From Ardenticatenaceae bacterium (GTDB lineage: Bacteria > Chloroflexota > Anaerolineae > Promineifilales > Promineifilaceae): DNA of 64,000 nt. Positions within the stretch are counted from its first letter, which is position 1, and each line of letters begins with the position of its first letter. The notes under the pieces are model-generated. The model was not told the DNA's origin. It saw nothing but the letters and a program-made list of their open reading frames with translations, and did no database searches. Below are positions 25,938 to 35,000 of the stretch, one piece after another. Position numbers and translations under genes: made by a program. The DNA lies in contig JACKBS010000005.1 of assembly GCA_020634435.1 (NCBI GenBank), forward strand, positions 951,546-1,015,545. The letters run 5' to 3'.

Positions 25938-27179
25938 TTATTCAAATTGCCAGATGAGGGGCGGGGGCCAGACGGCATCGGTGCCAAATTCGTAAACGCC
26001 ATACCCCACGGCGGCACATTCCCCGGTTGAGGCGCAGCTCAGCGAACCACTGAGTCCGGCCACCGGGGCGCCAGAGGTCAGCTGCTGCCGCAGGGCAGCC
26101 CGGCCAATCACCAGCGCCCCGGTTTGCCCAACTTCGGCCACGTTTTCGATGGCTTGCAGCAGCAGCAGCGCTGCATCGTAAGCATAAATGGGGCCGGGGG
26201 ATGCAGGTGGCGTTTCGTAGCGAATGGTCCAATCGGCCACAAAGGCGCTGTAAGCCTCGCTGGTAAAGGCTGGATTCGTAACAAACAGCCGCGTACTGCT
26301 CGCCTTGCTGGCAAAAGTGGGGCTGAACAGGCTGTCGCTGCCCAACAGCGTGGCGCGGTTTAAGGTAGAGGATTCGGCCAGGCGGCTTACCAGCAGTGTG
26401 GCTTCGGGTTCAAACAGGGCCAGATAGATGAGCTGGGGCGCTGTGCTGGCGGCCTCGCTTAGCACGGCCGTCAGATCGGATTGTCCAGGGGATAAAGTGG
26501 ACTGGTAGCTCACCGTGCCGCCCAGCTGGGCAAAGGTGTCGCTGAACTGCTGCGCCAGCAGGTTGTTGTACTCGGTGTTGTCCTGGAAAACGGCCGTTTG
26601 CCGCACGCCTAGCTGTTCATAAGCAAAATGGGCCGCAGCTGTGGCCTGCTGCAAATGGTTAGGCACGGTGCGGAAAAAGGCCAGGCTGGTTTGATTTTCA
26701 GTGAGAAAAGGGACGGTGCTGGCGGGCGAGAGCAGCACCCAATTGTTGCGGCGCACGGCGGGTAAAACCGCCTGGGCTACGTCGGAACAGGCCGGGCCGA
26801 TGAGGCCGAGCAGAGTGTCGTCGCCGTCAATCGCCTCAATGCTTTGCTCGCCTATGGCCGGGTCGCAAGCGGTATCTAACGGAATGAGCTCGATCTCGTG
26901 GCCCAATAGCTCGCTGTCTTGGTCGATAACAGCTTGCTCAATGCCCTGAGAGAGCTCCTGGCCCCACACGGCCGTTTCCCCCGAAAGCGGCAGCAGCATA
27001 CCGAGTCGTACAGGATTGTTTGGCCGGACCACCACACAGCCCAGCGGATCGTCGCAGGTGAGCGAGTTGGTGCGGCAGGCTGACAGGAGCAGCCCCAGCG
27101 CAACTAACAGTATGGCCCAGTGAAACGGCCGTTTACATCGCGTTTTGGAGTGAGGAGACACGTCAAAGGCAAGCGGCAT
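25938..27179 (-). CDS. Branched-chain amino-acid-type binding lipoprotein (second of operon)
   Basis: 413 residues. Signal with lipobox LLLSAC (Cys about residue 35, long n-region), then a family-6 periplasmic-binding fold starting VRLGMLLPLSGETAVWGQ. Near the mature N-terminus it has TCDDPLGCV, matching TCDDSIGCV in the binding protein at 31994-33280. The shared Cys pair and overall similarity show that the two are paralogs. It sits downstream of livF, at the distal end of the operon, so it probably gives the same transporter a different ligand range. Confidence 0.88.
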   Translation of the reverse strand: MPLAFDVSPHSKTRCKRPFHWAILLVALGLLLSACRTNSLTCDDPLGCVVVRPNNPVRLGMLLPLSGETAVWGQELSQGIEQAVIDQDSELLGHEIELIPLDTACDPAIGEQSIEAIDGDDTLLGLIGPACSDVAQAVLPAVRRNNWVLLSPASTVPFLTENQTSLAFFRTVPNHLQQATAAAHFAYEQLGVRQTAVFQDNTEYNNLLAQQFSDTFAQLGGTVSYQSTLSPGQSDLTAVLSEAASTAPQLIYLALFEPEATLLVSRLAESSTLNRATLLGSDSLFSPTFASKASSTRLFVTNPAFTSEAYSAFVADWTIRYETPPASPGPIYAYDAALLLLQAIENVAEVGQTGALVIGRAALRQQLTSGAPVAGLSGSLSCASTGECAAVGYGVYEFGTDAVWPPPLIWQFE

Positions 27180-27196
27180 TATTTGCCCCTCTAAAA

Positions 27197-27264
27197 ATAA
27201 TCCACAGATTACACAGATTTCGCAGATTAGAAATAAATCTGTGTAATCTGCGAAATCTGTGGAT
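27197..27264. repeat. CACAGATT modular palindrome
   Basis: Left arm modules run CCACAGATT, ACACAGATTT, CGCAGATT; the right arm read on the other strand runs CCACAGATTT, CGCAGATT, ACACAGATTT. The inner modules are therefore swapped rather than strictly mirrored. The same swapped layout is found inside leuS at 41458-41523. Confidence 0.85.
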
Positions 27265-27338
27265 TTTCATTCATGGTGTTGAGCCTCTGCTCATGTCGTC
27301 CCCTCCCAATTTGCCTACGCCTTTGAAAAAGAAACCGC

Positions 27339-28049
27339 CTATTCGATCCCCAGGTACGCTTTTTGCACCGTGGGGTCTTTTTGCAGCACGGCGGCTTTGT
27401 CCGTGAGCACAATTTGGCCAGTTTGCAGCACGTAGCCACGGTTGGCCACTTGCAGTGCCATGTGCGCATTTTGCTCCACCAGCAGGATGGTCATGCCTTC
27501 CTGGTTAATCGTTTCGATAGCCTCGAAAATGACGTCTACCAGCACGGGGGCCAGACCCATAGATGGTTCATCCATCAACAGCAGGCGCGGTTTGGCCATA
27601 AGGGCGCGGGTCACGGCCAGCATCTGTTGCTCCCCGCCAGACATGGTGCCCGCCAACTGTGTGCGCCGTTCGCCTAGGCGCGGGAACATTTCGTACGATT
27701 TTTCAATGTCGGCTCTGATCCCGGCCTTATCGTTACGATGAAACGCGCCCATCTCCAAATTTTCTTCCACAGTGAGCTTGGCAAAAACGCCACGCCCTTC
27801 GGGCACCATGGCGATGCCTTTAGAAACCCACTCATGTGCCGGATGCTTGGCCACTTCGTCGCCATCAAACATTACCTGCCCGTCGCGCGGCTTCATCAAG
27901 CCAGTAATGGTGCGCAGGGTGGTGGTTTTACCGGCCCCGTTACCACCAATCAGAGTGACAATTTCACCTTTTTCCACCGTCAGGCTGACGCCTTTGAGGG
28001 CGTGGATGTTGCCATAGTAGGCATGAACGTCGTTTACTTCGAGTAATGG
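27339..28049 (-). CDS. livF: Branched-chain amino-acid ABC transporter ATPase LivF
   Basis: 236 residues. ABC ATPase with Walker A GGNGAGKTT, signature MSGGEQQM, Walker B RLLLMDEPSMGLAP and H-loop region LLVEQNAHMAL; the sequence MPLLEVNDVHAYYGNIHALK is typical LivF. It pairs with LivG on the inner face of the membrane. ATG 28049 is chosen because the ABC domain begins there and AGAAAG precedes; the longer ORF extends into non-conserved sequence. Confidence 0.95.
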   Translation of the reverse strand, partial: PLLEVNDVHAYYGNIHALKGVSLTVEKGEIVTLIGGNGAGKTTTLRTITGLMKPRDGQVMFDGDEVAKHPAHEWVSKGIAMVPEGRGVFAKLTVEENLEMGAFHRNDKAGIRADIEKSYEMFPRLGERRTQLAGTMSGGEQQMLAVTRALMAKPRLLLMDEPSMGLAPVLVDVIFEAIETINQEGMTILLVEQNAHMALQVANRGYVLQTGQIVLTDKAAVLQKDPTVQKAYLGIE

Positions 28050-28115
28050 CATGATCTTTCTCGTTGAACCGGCGAGTGGCGCTTGCGTAAGCCTCACGCT
28101 ACTCGCCGGTAGTGG

Positions 28116-28919
28116 TTATGCTTCTTTTTCGTGGGCCATCAAAGCGGCCGTTGCCCCTTTGCCCAGATACGCTTCAATGACAACCGGGTTGTTTTGAATT
28201 TCCTGTGGCAGACCTTCGGCAATTTTACGGCCGTAATCCAACACCGTAACCTTTTCCGAAATGCCCATCACCACGCGCATATCGTGCTCAATCATCAGGA
28301 TGGTGATGCCCAGCTCGTCGCGCAGCCGCTTGATGAAGGCCGTGGTTTGCGCCGTCTCGCGCGGGTTCATCCCAGCAGTGGGTTCATCGAGCAGCAGCAG
28401 CTTGGGCTGCGCGCCCAGCGCACGGGCAATCTCCAGGCGGCGCTGGTCGCCGTAGGGCAGATTTTTAGCCAGATGGTCACCCATGCCGCGCAGGCCAACA
28501 AACTCCAGCAGTTCGCGGGCACGCGCTTCGGTGGCTTCTTCTTCGCGGCGCACGCTGGGCAGGCCCAACAACGCACCAATCCAGCTGGACTTCAGGTGGG
28601 GTTCTTGCCCCACCATGATGTTTTCTAGCACAGTCATGTTGTTGAACAGTCGGATGTTCTGGAAGGTACGGGAAATGCCCAACTGGGTAATTTCATACGA
28701 TTCCAGCCCAATCAGCGAGCCGCCGTTGAAGTCCAGCGTGCCTTCATCAATCTGGTAAAAGCCGGTGAGGCAGTTGAAGAAGGTGGTTTTGCCCGCGCCG
28801 TTGGGGCCGATGATGCTGGCGATCATGCCGCGGGGCAGCTCGTAATCAAAGTGATCGGTAGCCAGCAAGCCGCCGAATCGTTTCACAACCTGGTGGGCTT
28901 CTAGGATGTTATCGCTCAT
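28116..28919 (-). CDS. livG: Branched-chain amino-acid ABC transporter ATPase LivG
   Basis: 267 residues. Walker A GPNGAGKTTFFN, signature LPYGDQRRLEIARAL (LSGGQ variant usual for LivG), Walker B LLLLDEPTAGMNP, and the switch His in ILMIEHDMRVV. The start at 28919 has AGGTGA 5 nt upstream; a GTG three codons earlier is embedded in that site. It lies 9 nt after livM and ahead of livF. Confidence 0.96.
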   Translation of the reverse strand: MSDNILEAHQVVKRFGGLLATDHFDYELPRGMIASIIGPNGAGKTTFFNCLTGFYQIDEGTLDFNGGSLIGLESYEITQLGISRTFQNIRLFNNMTVLENIMVGQEPHLKSSWIGALLGLPSVRREEEATEARARELLEFVGLRGMGDHLAKNLPYGDQRRLEIARALGAQPKLLLLDEPTAGMNPRETAQTTAFIKRLRDELGITILMIEHDMRVVMGISEKVTVLDYGRKIAEGLPQEIQNNPVVIEAYLGKGATAALMAHEKEA

Positions 28920-28928
28920 ATGATTCAC

Positions 28929-30713
28929 CTATGGTTTGACCGATACGGGAACGGCCGTTTCGTCATCCCCTTCGCGTTTTATCTCTCGTCGGTGTACTTC
29001 CGAGGGCCACAGACCCTCTGGTCGTATCAGCATCATCCCAATCAGAGCAATGCCGTACAGCAGCAAACGGAACTCGGCAAACTCACTCAGCAGCTGGGGA
29101 ATACCTACCAGGGCAAATGCTCCCACAATCACGCCGGGAATGCTGCCCAAGCCACCCACAATGATGAGGCTCAATACGTTGATCGAGATGAGCAGTTCAA
29201 AGCTGGAAGGGAAGATGGAGCCGAGCTTGGCGGCAAAAATCGCCCCGGCCAAACCGCCCGACGCGGCGCTGAGCGTGAAGGCCAGCACCTTGGCGTTGGT
29301 CGTGTTGATGCCCATTGCCGCGGCCACATCTTCATCTTCGCGAATGGCCATCCAGCGTCGCCCGGTGCGTGAATTGTTCAATCGGCGCGACACAAACAGC
29401 ATCAGCAGCGAGGCCAAAATGAACAGGTAATACAGCTGCGGCGGATTGCCAAAGACGATATCCCCGTTGCTGTTCGTGGCCAGGATGCCCAGCTCAAACT
29501 TGCCCAAGAAGGTGTTGATGGGGTTCAAAATGTAGCCCATCACCTGGGCCAGAAAGCCGCCAATTTGCGCCTGGGGAATCTGCAAGATGCCCTGCGCACC
29601 GCCGATGATCGGCTTGAGCGCATCCGAACGGGCCAGCACGCGAATGATTTCGCCAAAGCCCAGGGTGGCGATGGCCAGGTAGTCGCCGCGCATTTTTAGC
29701 ACAGGCAAGGCCAGGATAAAGCCGGTAAACATGGCGGCCACCACACAAATGGGCACCGCTAGCCAGAACGACCACGGGTTTTCCGGCCCAAACTGGCTGC
29801 TGGAGGTGAGCAAGGCCATGATGTACGCACCCACGGCAAAGTTGGTGACGTAGCCCAGGTCCAGCAACCCGGCCAGACCAATGGCAATGTTCAACCCCAA
29901 CCCCATGAGCACAAAGCGGCCTACTTCATTGAAGATTTCGCTGAGGTACACGCCTAGCAGGGAGGGTAGGATGAGCAGGAAGATCACGAGTAGGGAGATG
30001 CTGACGCGCCGGCCGTTTTTCTGTTGCTTTGGTGTCATGTTCTGGCGCAGGGCGTTGTACCGCGTGTGCCCGCCTTGCTGCCACCAGAAGAAAACGGCCG
30101 TTAACCCCACAAACAGCACGATAAACGGCACCAGCTGCAAGCCGGTACCGCCAAACAGGCTGCGCAAGGTGCTCTGGCTCATCCGGGGGCGCAAGATGCC
30201 GATCAAAATGTCGGACATGACCCCACTGCCAATGGTCCAGGTGAGGCTCATGGAAATCGGCCGTCGGAACTTGGCCGGCAGCAGCGCCGTGCCAACGCCC
30301 ACCAAACCAAAGACAGCAAAAACGAGTATCAGCAGCAGGCCACCCGTTACCCGGTTTTCATTGCCCAGCGTGATAATATCGAGCAGGTCTGGCTCAACAT
30401 TGATAAACGAGTCGCGAATACTCTCCCATACCAGCGTGAGCAAAATAAGCAAAAATGTTGGTACGCCAGCCAGCGCCCCAGCCAGACCACCATGCAGCAG
30501 CTTTTTCACCAGCGAGCTTTGCTTCATGGCCGAGGCTGCCAGGTATCCAGCCACCAGCGGCATCCCAAACAGCAGCAGATCGGCCAGTGTCACATAATCT
30601 GTCACAATAAAGCGGTCATTAAACGCCACCAGAATGCCAATCATGCCCAGGCTAAGCGTAACAACCCCGGCAATCAGACCCGTTTTTATGGTACTTTGCA
30701 GTTCTTCGTTCAT
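28929..30713 (-). CDS. livM: LivM-type permease with long extra N-terminal membrane region
   Basis: 594 residues, well above the usual 300-420. The C-terminal part (about 265-575) is a normal LivM permease, with GLNIAIGLAGLLDLGYVTNFAVGAY in two overlapping pieces, the EAA-like loop (RTGRRWMAIREDEDVAAAMG), and the IVGGLGSIPGVIVGA close. Residues 1-235 add about six membrane helices not found in standard LivM. The ATG overlaps the livH stop as TGATG, so the two are coupled. The C-terminal tail is charged and cytoplasmic. Confidence 0.93.
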   Translation of the reverse strand: MNEELQSTIKTGLIAGVVTLSLGMIGILVAFNDRFIVTDYVTLADLLLFGMPLVAGYLAASAMKQSSLVKKLLHGGLAGALAGVPTFLLILLTLVWESIRDSFINVEPDLLDIITLGNENRVTGGLLLILVFAVFGLVGVGTALLPAKFRRPISMSLTWTIGSGVMSDILIGILRPRMSQSTLRSLFGGTGLQLVPFIVLFVGLTAVFFWWQQGGHTRYNALRQNMTPKQQKNGRRVSISLLVIFLLILPSLLGVYLSEIFNEVGRFVLMGLGLNIAIGLAGLLDLGYVTNFAVGAYIMALLTSSSQFGPENPWSFWLAVPICVVAAMFTGFILALPVLKMRGDYLAIATLGFGEIIRVLARSDALKPIIGGAQGILQIPQAQIGGFLAQVMGYILNPINTFLGKFELGILATNSNGDIVFGNPPQLYYLFILASLLMLFVSRRLNNSRTGRRWMAIREDEDVAAAMGINTTNAKVLAFTLSAASGGLAGAIFAAKLGSIFPSSFELLISINVLSLIIVGGLGSIPGVIVGAFALVGIPQLLSEFAEFRLLLYGIALIGMMLIRPEGLWPSEVHRREIKREGDDETAVPVSVKP

Positions 30714-31771
30714 CAGGCTTTCTTCTCCGCTAACCGTTCACCAATAATGCCTTGCGGACGGAAAATAAGAACCAGTACCAGCATCGTAAACGCAATCACA
30801 TCTTTTAGCTGATGCGATCCGGCAACGCCCAGCCCTTCCAAAAACAGCGGTGGGCCAATTGCTTCGATAATGCCCAGGAACAATCCACCCAATGCTGCGC
30901 CGGGAATGCTGCCAATGCCACCCAAAACAGCGGCCGTAAATGCCTTAATGCCCGGAATAAAGCCCATCACAAAATTCAGCTGCCGGAAGACGATGGAATA
31001 CAGTACCCCCGCAATCCCGGCCATGGACGCACCCACAATAAATGTAATTGTGATAGTCCGGTTCACATCAATGCCCATGAGCGTGGCTGCATCTTTATTC
31101 TCGGCCACGGCGCGAATGGCGCGGCCAGTTTTGGTGCGCTGCACAAACTGTTGCAGGCCAAACATCACCAGGAGCGATGTGATAATGACGGCAATATCCG
31201 CCTTTTGGAAGTCCAGCCCCAAAAATTCTACCTTGCCGTTAAACATGGCAAACTCGGGGAACGGAATAAGCGAGGAGCCAAACAGGCCGCGGAAGTGATA
31301 TTGCCAGAAAAATGAGGCACCAATGGCTGTAATGAGCGGCACCAAACGAGGCGCATTGCGCAGCGGGCGGTAAGCAATACGTTCCGTTAAAACGGCCACC
31401 AAAACCGAGGTTAAAACGGCGCTCACAAAAATGGCCAGCAGGCTGAGCCAGGGATATCGTTCGGTAATGCCTGCGTTTTGCAGGGGTAAAGCTACCAGCA
31501 CAGTGGAAGTCATTGCGCCAGCCATAAAAAACTCGCCGTGCGCAAAGTTGATCATGAACAACACACCATAAACCATGGTGTATCCCAACGCAATCAGCGC
31601 ATACAGGCTACCCTGGGACAAGCCCGAAACAAAAAAATCTAACCAGTCGGAAACAGTGTAATCATTGCCAATGCCCAGGATAAACTTGCCGGTCATCCCC
31701 CACAGCACAACACCAATGATGCCAATACGAAAAAGCCAGAGCACGAGGTCGATGTAGTTAAATCTTCGCAA
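30713..31771 (-). CDS. livH: LivH-type permease
   Basis: 352 residues, somewhat long for LivH because of an extra N-terminal helix (LVLWLFRIGIIGVVLWGMTG). Standard features follow: QGSLYALIALGYTMVYGVLFMINFAHGEF in overlapping blocks, the RAIRAVAENKDAATLMGIDV cytoplasmic loop and VLGGIGSIPGAALGGLFLG. Forms the membrane channel with LivM. It is separated from the upstream binding-protein gene by a strong terminator at 31944-31986 and a weaker hairpin, so the permease is likely made at lower level than the binding protein. Confidence 0.95.
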   Translation of the reverse strand: MRRFNYIDLVLWLFRIGIIGVVLWGMTGKFILGIGNDYTVSDWLDFFVSGLSQGSLYALIALGYTMVYGVLFMINFAHGEFFMAGAMTSTVLVALPLQNAGITERYPWLSLLAIFVSAVLTSVLVAVLTERIAYRPLRNAPRLVPLITAIGASFFWQYHFRGLFGSSLIPFPEFAMFNGKVEFLGLDFQKADIAVIITSLLVMFGLQQFVQRTKTGRAIRAVAENKDAATLMGIDVNRTITITFIVGASMAGIAGVLYSIVFRQLNFVMGFIPGIKAFTAAVLGGIGSIPGAALGGLFLGIIEAIGPPLFLEGLGVAGSHQLKDVIAFTMLVLVLIFRPQGIIGERLAEKKA

Positions 31772-31842
31772 GATTGTTTCCCCTTCTCCAGAGCCTGTCC
31801 ACCAAACGCAGTGTGTCGCAGCTCAACTCAGTCTATTAACAA

Positions 31843-31870
31843 ACAGCCTGTGAATTGCTCCACAGGCTGT
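31843..31870. repeat. ACAGCCTGTG hairpin upstream of livH
   Basis: Perfect 10-bp stem ACAGCCTGTG/CACAGGCTGT with an 8-nt loop. On the minus strand a short T-rich stretch (TTTGTTAAT) follows, so it may be a leaky terminator in the livH leader. Confidence 0.55.
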
Positions 31871-31943
31871 CAAGGTTTCATCCGCTTCAGTTTATAAATG
31901 ATCCCCCAACGCAATATTCATCATGATATATTTCGTTAGAGTT

Positions 31944-31986
31944 TATAAAAATCGGGCACACTGTTAACAGTGTGCCCGATTTTTTA
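31944..31986. terminator. Strong bidirectional terminator after the first Liv binding protein
   Basis: Perfect 13-bp stem ATCGGGCACACTG/CAGTGTGCCCGAT with TTAA loop; T-runs on both strands. On the minus strand it lies just past the binding-protein stop. Confidence 0.88.
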
Positions 31987-31993
31987 TCATTTC

Positions 31994-33280
31994 TTAGGGC
32001 TCGTAGCTCCAGACTGCAACGAATGCGCCATCTTCAACCTGGCTGACAGCAATTTTCGGGTCAGCGCAGTCACCGTTTTCATCACAAGTGATGGTGCCGG
32101 TGATGCCTTCCATCCCGCTGGTGCTGCCAATGGCGTCCAGCAGTGCCTGACGGCCGATTAACATCGTGCCATCATCGCCAACCTGGGCGACGGATGCGAT
32201 AGCGTTCAACAGCATGTTGGTGGCATCGTAAGCATGGGCATGGAACGGTGCGGTTGGTTCGGTGCCGTAGTTAGCCTGGTAGGTCTCCAGGAAGGTGGTG
32301 TAGATTTCGTTGCCGAAGCCCAGGTCTGGACCGGAAACGTACATGCCTTCAGCGGCGGCGCCGGAAGCATCAATGAAGTCGGGGGACTGCACACCATCGG
32401 CAGCGGCCAAAACAACGCCTTCCAGACCATCAATTTCTTTGGCGGTCTTGGTGATGAGGGAACCCAACGGAATGAAGACCGGGTAGTAGATGATCTCCGG
32501 GCCAGCAGCGGCAATGGAGGTCAACAGCGGTTCAACGTTGGTTGCATCAGCAGCTTCAGCTTCGAAAGCCACGATTTCGCCACCCAACTCGGTGAAGGCA
32601 TCGCGGAAGACAGAGGCCAAACCTTCGGTGTAGGGGTCGCCATCGTGGATGGCTGCGGCTTTGGTCAGACCCAATTCGTTGTACACGTACTCAGCCATCG
32701 CGCGGCCCTGAACTTTATCGTTGTGGGCGGTGCGGAAGTAGCAAGATTGACGCGAACCTGGGTCGGTGAGGACAGGGGCGGTGTTGGAGGGGGAGATCAT
32801 GGCGATGCCTTCAGCACAGACGATCTGCGACATGGGCACACCAGCACCGGAGCAGCTGGTACCAATCACACCCACGATGGAGGGATTGGAGGCGATTTTC
32901 TGACCGGCGGTCTGGCCACCTTCAGCGTTACAGCCTTCATCTTCAGCTTGCAGTTCGATGGTGTGGCCGTCGATTTCACCACGTTGCTCAATGGCAATTT
33001 CTACACCGTGCTGGGAATCCAAACCAAGGGATTCGTTCGGGCCGGTGATGACCAGAGCAGAAGCGATGATGATGGGATCGCCAGGCGCGATTTCGACACA
33101 GCCAATGGAATCGTCGCAGGTCATCTCTTCCATTGCTTCGTCGCCGGTATCGGCCGTTGTGTCAGCGGAGGTGTCGCCAGCATCGGCTTCTGGCTCGGTA
33201 TCGTCACCGCTGCCGCCACAGGCTACCAGCACCATGGCCAACAACAACATCAATAAGGTTAACCAACTTATACGTTTCAT
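31994..33280 (-). CDS. livK: Branched-chain amino-acid-type binding lipoprotein (first of operon)
   Basis: 428 residues. Lipoprotein signal MKRISWLTLLMLLLAMVLVAC, an acidic low-complexity spacer (about 24-52, Asp/Glu/Thr-rich) that holds the domain away from the membrane, then a family-6 binding fold (about 65-428) with TCDDSIGCVEI. Captures branched-chain or related amino acids for LivHMGF. The start has AAGGAGGAG 6 nt upstream. It has its own promoter and a long leader (see 33534-33562), and a strong terminator follows. livK is used in the general sense; ligand not proven. Confidence 0.92.
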   Translation of the reverse strand: MKRISWLTLLMLLLAMVLVACGGSGDDTEPEADAGDTSADTTADTGDEAMEEMTCDDSIGCVEIAPGDPIIIASALVITGPNESLGLDSQHGVEIAIEQRGEIDGHTIELQAEDEGCNAEGGQTAGQKIASNPSIVGVIGTSCSGAGVPMSQIVCAEGIAMISPSNTAPVLTDPGSRQSCYFRTAHNDKVQGRAMAEYVYNELGLTKAAAIHDGDPYTEGLASVFRDAFTELGGEIVAFEAEAADATNVEPLLTSIAAAGPEIIYYPVFIPLGSLITKTAKEIDGLEGVVLAAADGVQSPDFIDASGAAAEGMYVSGPDLGFGNEIYTTFLETYQANYGTEPTAPFHAHAYDATNMLLNAIASVAQVGDDGTMLIGRQALLDAIGSTSGMEGITGTITCDENGDCADPKIAVSQVEDGAFVAVWSYEP

Positions 33281-33533
33281 TTAATTCTCCTCCTTACGGA
33301 AAATTATGGGTTTGGTATCCGTTCATTGCGTATGGCTAGGGCTAAAAACTGGCCTTTACAATGAACAGCTACATAAACAACCTGTTGACATAACGCAAAA
33401 ACGACATGCGCTTTAAACGGAATAAGGTTGACAGAAACTGTCGTGGTACTTTTTGAGCTGTTTGTTGGGCAACTATCACCTCCTCTTCCTGATTCAATGG
33501 TGAAGTGCTCTTTTCTGGATTCAGTGGTTCAAA

Positions 33534-33562
33534 ATTCTATTGGCAATATGGGTAGTTGTCAA
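33534..33562 (-). promoter_or_regulatory. Promoter of the Liv operon
   Basis: On the minus strand TTGACA (33562-33557), a 17-nt spacer, and TAGAAT (33539-33534). Confidence 0.7.
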
Positions 33563-33566
33563 CTAC
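33552..33566. promoter_or_regulatory. Palindromic operator candidate over the Liv -35 box
   Basis: GTAGTTGACAACTAC is a perfect 7+1+7 palindrome that contains the TTGACA -35 box, so a bound regulator would block RNA polymerase. Confidence 0.5.
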
Positions 33567-33628
33567 ACACATAAGGTTGACTTATGCGGACGGTAATGCG
33601 ACTGGGGAATGTGGGATACGGCCGTTGC

Positions 33629-34300
33629 CTAATCTAGCGACGTTGGTGTTTCTACGAATTCTCCCGTACACATAAAAATAACCCGTTCAGCAATATTCGT
33701 GGCTCGGTCACCAATACGCTCCAGACTGTGACCGGCCCAAAGTAAGAAGGTAGCCCGGCGAATATAGGTATCATCCTTCATTTCTTCGAGTGCTTCACGG
33801 AATAGTCGGCTGTACTGACGGTCCAATTTATCATCGCGCTTGATCATGTTTAAGGCCAGCTGCGGGTCATGGTTGATGTACGCTTCGATGCCCTGCTGCA
33901 CCATCTCGCTGGCGCGGCGCGCCATTTTGGGCAATTTGTGGAGGGTGTCGATTTCTTCTTCGTCTTCCATGCGCTCCACCAGCCGGGCAATGCCCACGGA
34001 ATGGTCGCCAATGCGTTCCAACTCAACCGCCAGGTGAATGGCGGCAATCACGGCGCGCAGATCGGAGGCGGCTGGAGCCTGCGTCGCTAAGATTAGAAGA
34101 GCTTGCTCTTCAATCGTGTAACGCAGCTGGTTAATGGACTCGTCGTTGGCGATAACGCTCTGTGCGTCAGCCACATTTCGCGTTTGCAGCGCGTTCATTG
34201 CTTTTTCAATGCTGTTATTGGCGGCGCTGGCCAGCCGGATGATGTTGTCTTTTAGCTGGTTCAGTTCCTGATCGAGAATTGTGCGGCTGGGGATAGGCAT
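33629..34300 (-). CDS. phoU: Phosphate-signalling regulator PhoU
   Basis: 223 residues of all-helical PhoU fold in two similar halves (about 10-105 and 115-210), with the metal-site type motif ELERIGDHSVGIA and its second-half counterpart SLERIGDRATNIAE. PhoU normally restrains PhoR-PhoB signalling and Pst uptake, but no pst or phoR genes are adjacent. The ATG at 34300 has GAGGTG upstream. It closes a cluster with the metallo-hydrolase (13-nt gap) and the NERD protein. Confidence 0.93.
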   Translation of the reverse strand: MPIPSRTILDQELNQLKDNIIRLASAANNSIEKAMNALQTRNVADAQSVIANDESINQLRYTIEEQALLILATQAPAASDLRAVIAAIHLAVELERIGDHSVGIARLVERMEDEEEIDTLHKLPKMARRASEMVQQGIEAYINHDPQLALNMIKRDDKLDRQYSRLFREALEEMKDDTYIRRATFLLWAGHSLERIGDRATNIAERVIFMCTGEFVETPTSLD

Positions 34301-34313
34301 AGATCACCTCATT

Positions 34314-34994
34314 TTATTGTAGGGAATTTAATAGTTGGGTTAGGTCATCACGGGTGTGGTTGGTGGATGGTGTGCCGTGACCACAGGCAATGACGGTTGG
34401 CGAAAGTTGCAGCAGGCGCGTGGCGGAGCGGCGTGCGGCTGTTTGGTCAGCGGTAATGCGAGGTGGGGTGAGGTTAATACGGCCGTTCCGCGTATTCAGC
34501 GCATCACCGGTAAACAAAACACCCGTTGACGGGCTGAAAAAGGAAAAATGGTCTAACGTGTGCCCCGGCGTGGCCAAAACCTGCAAACCGCCCAAAAAAG
34601 GCAGCGTGTCCCCGTCTTTAAATACGGCAATCGTTTCCTGGGCAACAGCGCCATACTTCATAAATGTATCAATGATCCATTGAACAACTGCGGGCATATG
34701 TTTGGGCGATTTACCCCGATTAATCAACTGCGCCGAATCCGCCCCGGCCATTACTTGAGCAGCCGAAGCCGCCTGAACGGCTGCCAAACTGCCCACGTGG
34801 TCCATGTCCGCATGGGTTACCAATATGTGGGTGAGATCCGTGGGCTGGTAGCCTACTTGACGCAAAAAGTCAAAAATAGCGCCTTGCTGTCGCGGCATAC
34901 TGGCATCAATCAGCACTATGTTAGGTGGCTCCACCACCAGATACACATTGCTGCTTGTTGTTTCTAGCCAGTGCACATTGGGCGCAATTTCCAC
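34314..34994 (-). CDS. Metallo-beta-lactamase fold hydrolase
   Basis: 226 residues. MBL fold with the metal motif as THADMDHVG; the usual HxHxDH has Asp in place of the second His, a variant found in part of the superfamily. Further ligands are likely His in TPGHTLDHFSFF, Asp in FTGDAL and His in CGHGTPST. The substrate is unknown. It starts with GTG at 34994, with AGGAG 9 nt upstream inside the end of the NERD gene. Confidence 0.87.
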   Translation of the reverse strand: MEIAPNVHWLETTSSNVYLVVEPPNIVLIDASMPRQQGAIFDFLRQVGYQPTDLTHILVTHADMDHVGSLAAVQAASAAQVMAGADSAQLINRGKSPKHMPAVVQWIIDTFMKYGAVAQETIAVFKDGDTLPFLGGLQVLATPGHTLDHFSFFSPSTGVLFTGDALNTRNGRINLTPPRITADQTAARRSATRLLQLSPTVIACGHGTPSTNHTRDDLTQLLNSLQ

Positions 34995-35000
34995 GATAGT

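Larger units (their letters stand above)
33281..33628. other. Long leader and promoter region of the Liv operon
   Basis: A 348-bp gap. It holds a -35/-10 pair on the minus strand (33534-33562), which implies a 5' leader of about 245 nt, and a small hairpin TGACAG/CTGTC at about 33428-33442. No ORF with a ribosome-binding site was seen in it. Confidence 0.5.

Noticed and set aside
27197..27264. CRISPR-like repeat
   Set aside because: Modules are inverted and have no unique spacers; no cas genes in the window.
34314..34994. Inactive metallo-hydrolase because of HADMDH
   Set aside because: Asp in place of the second His is known in active members of the superfamily; all other ligands are there.
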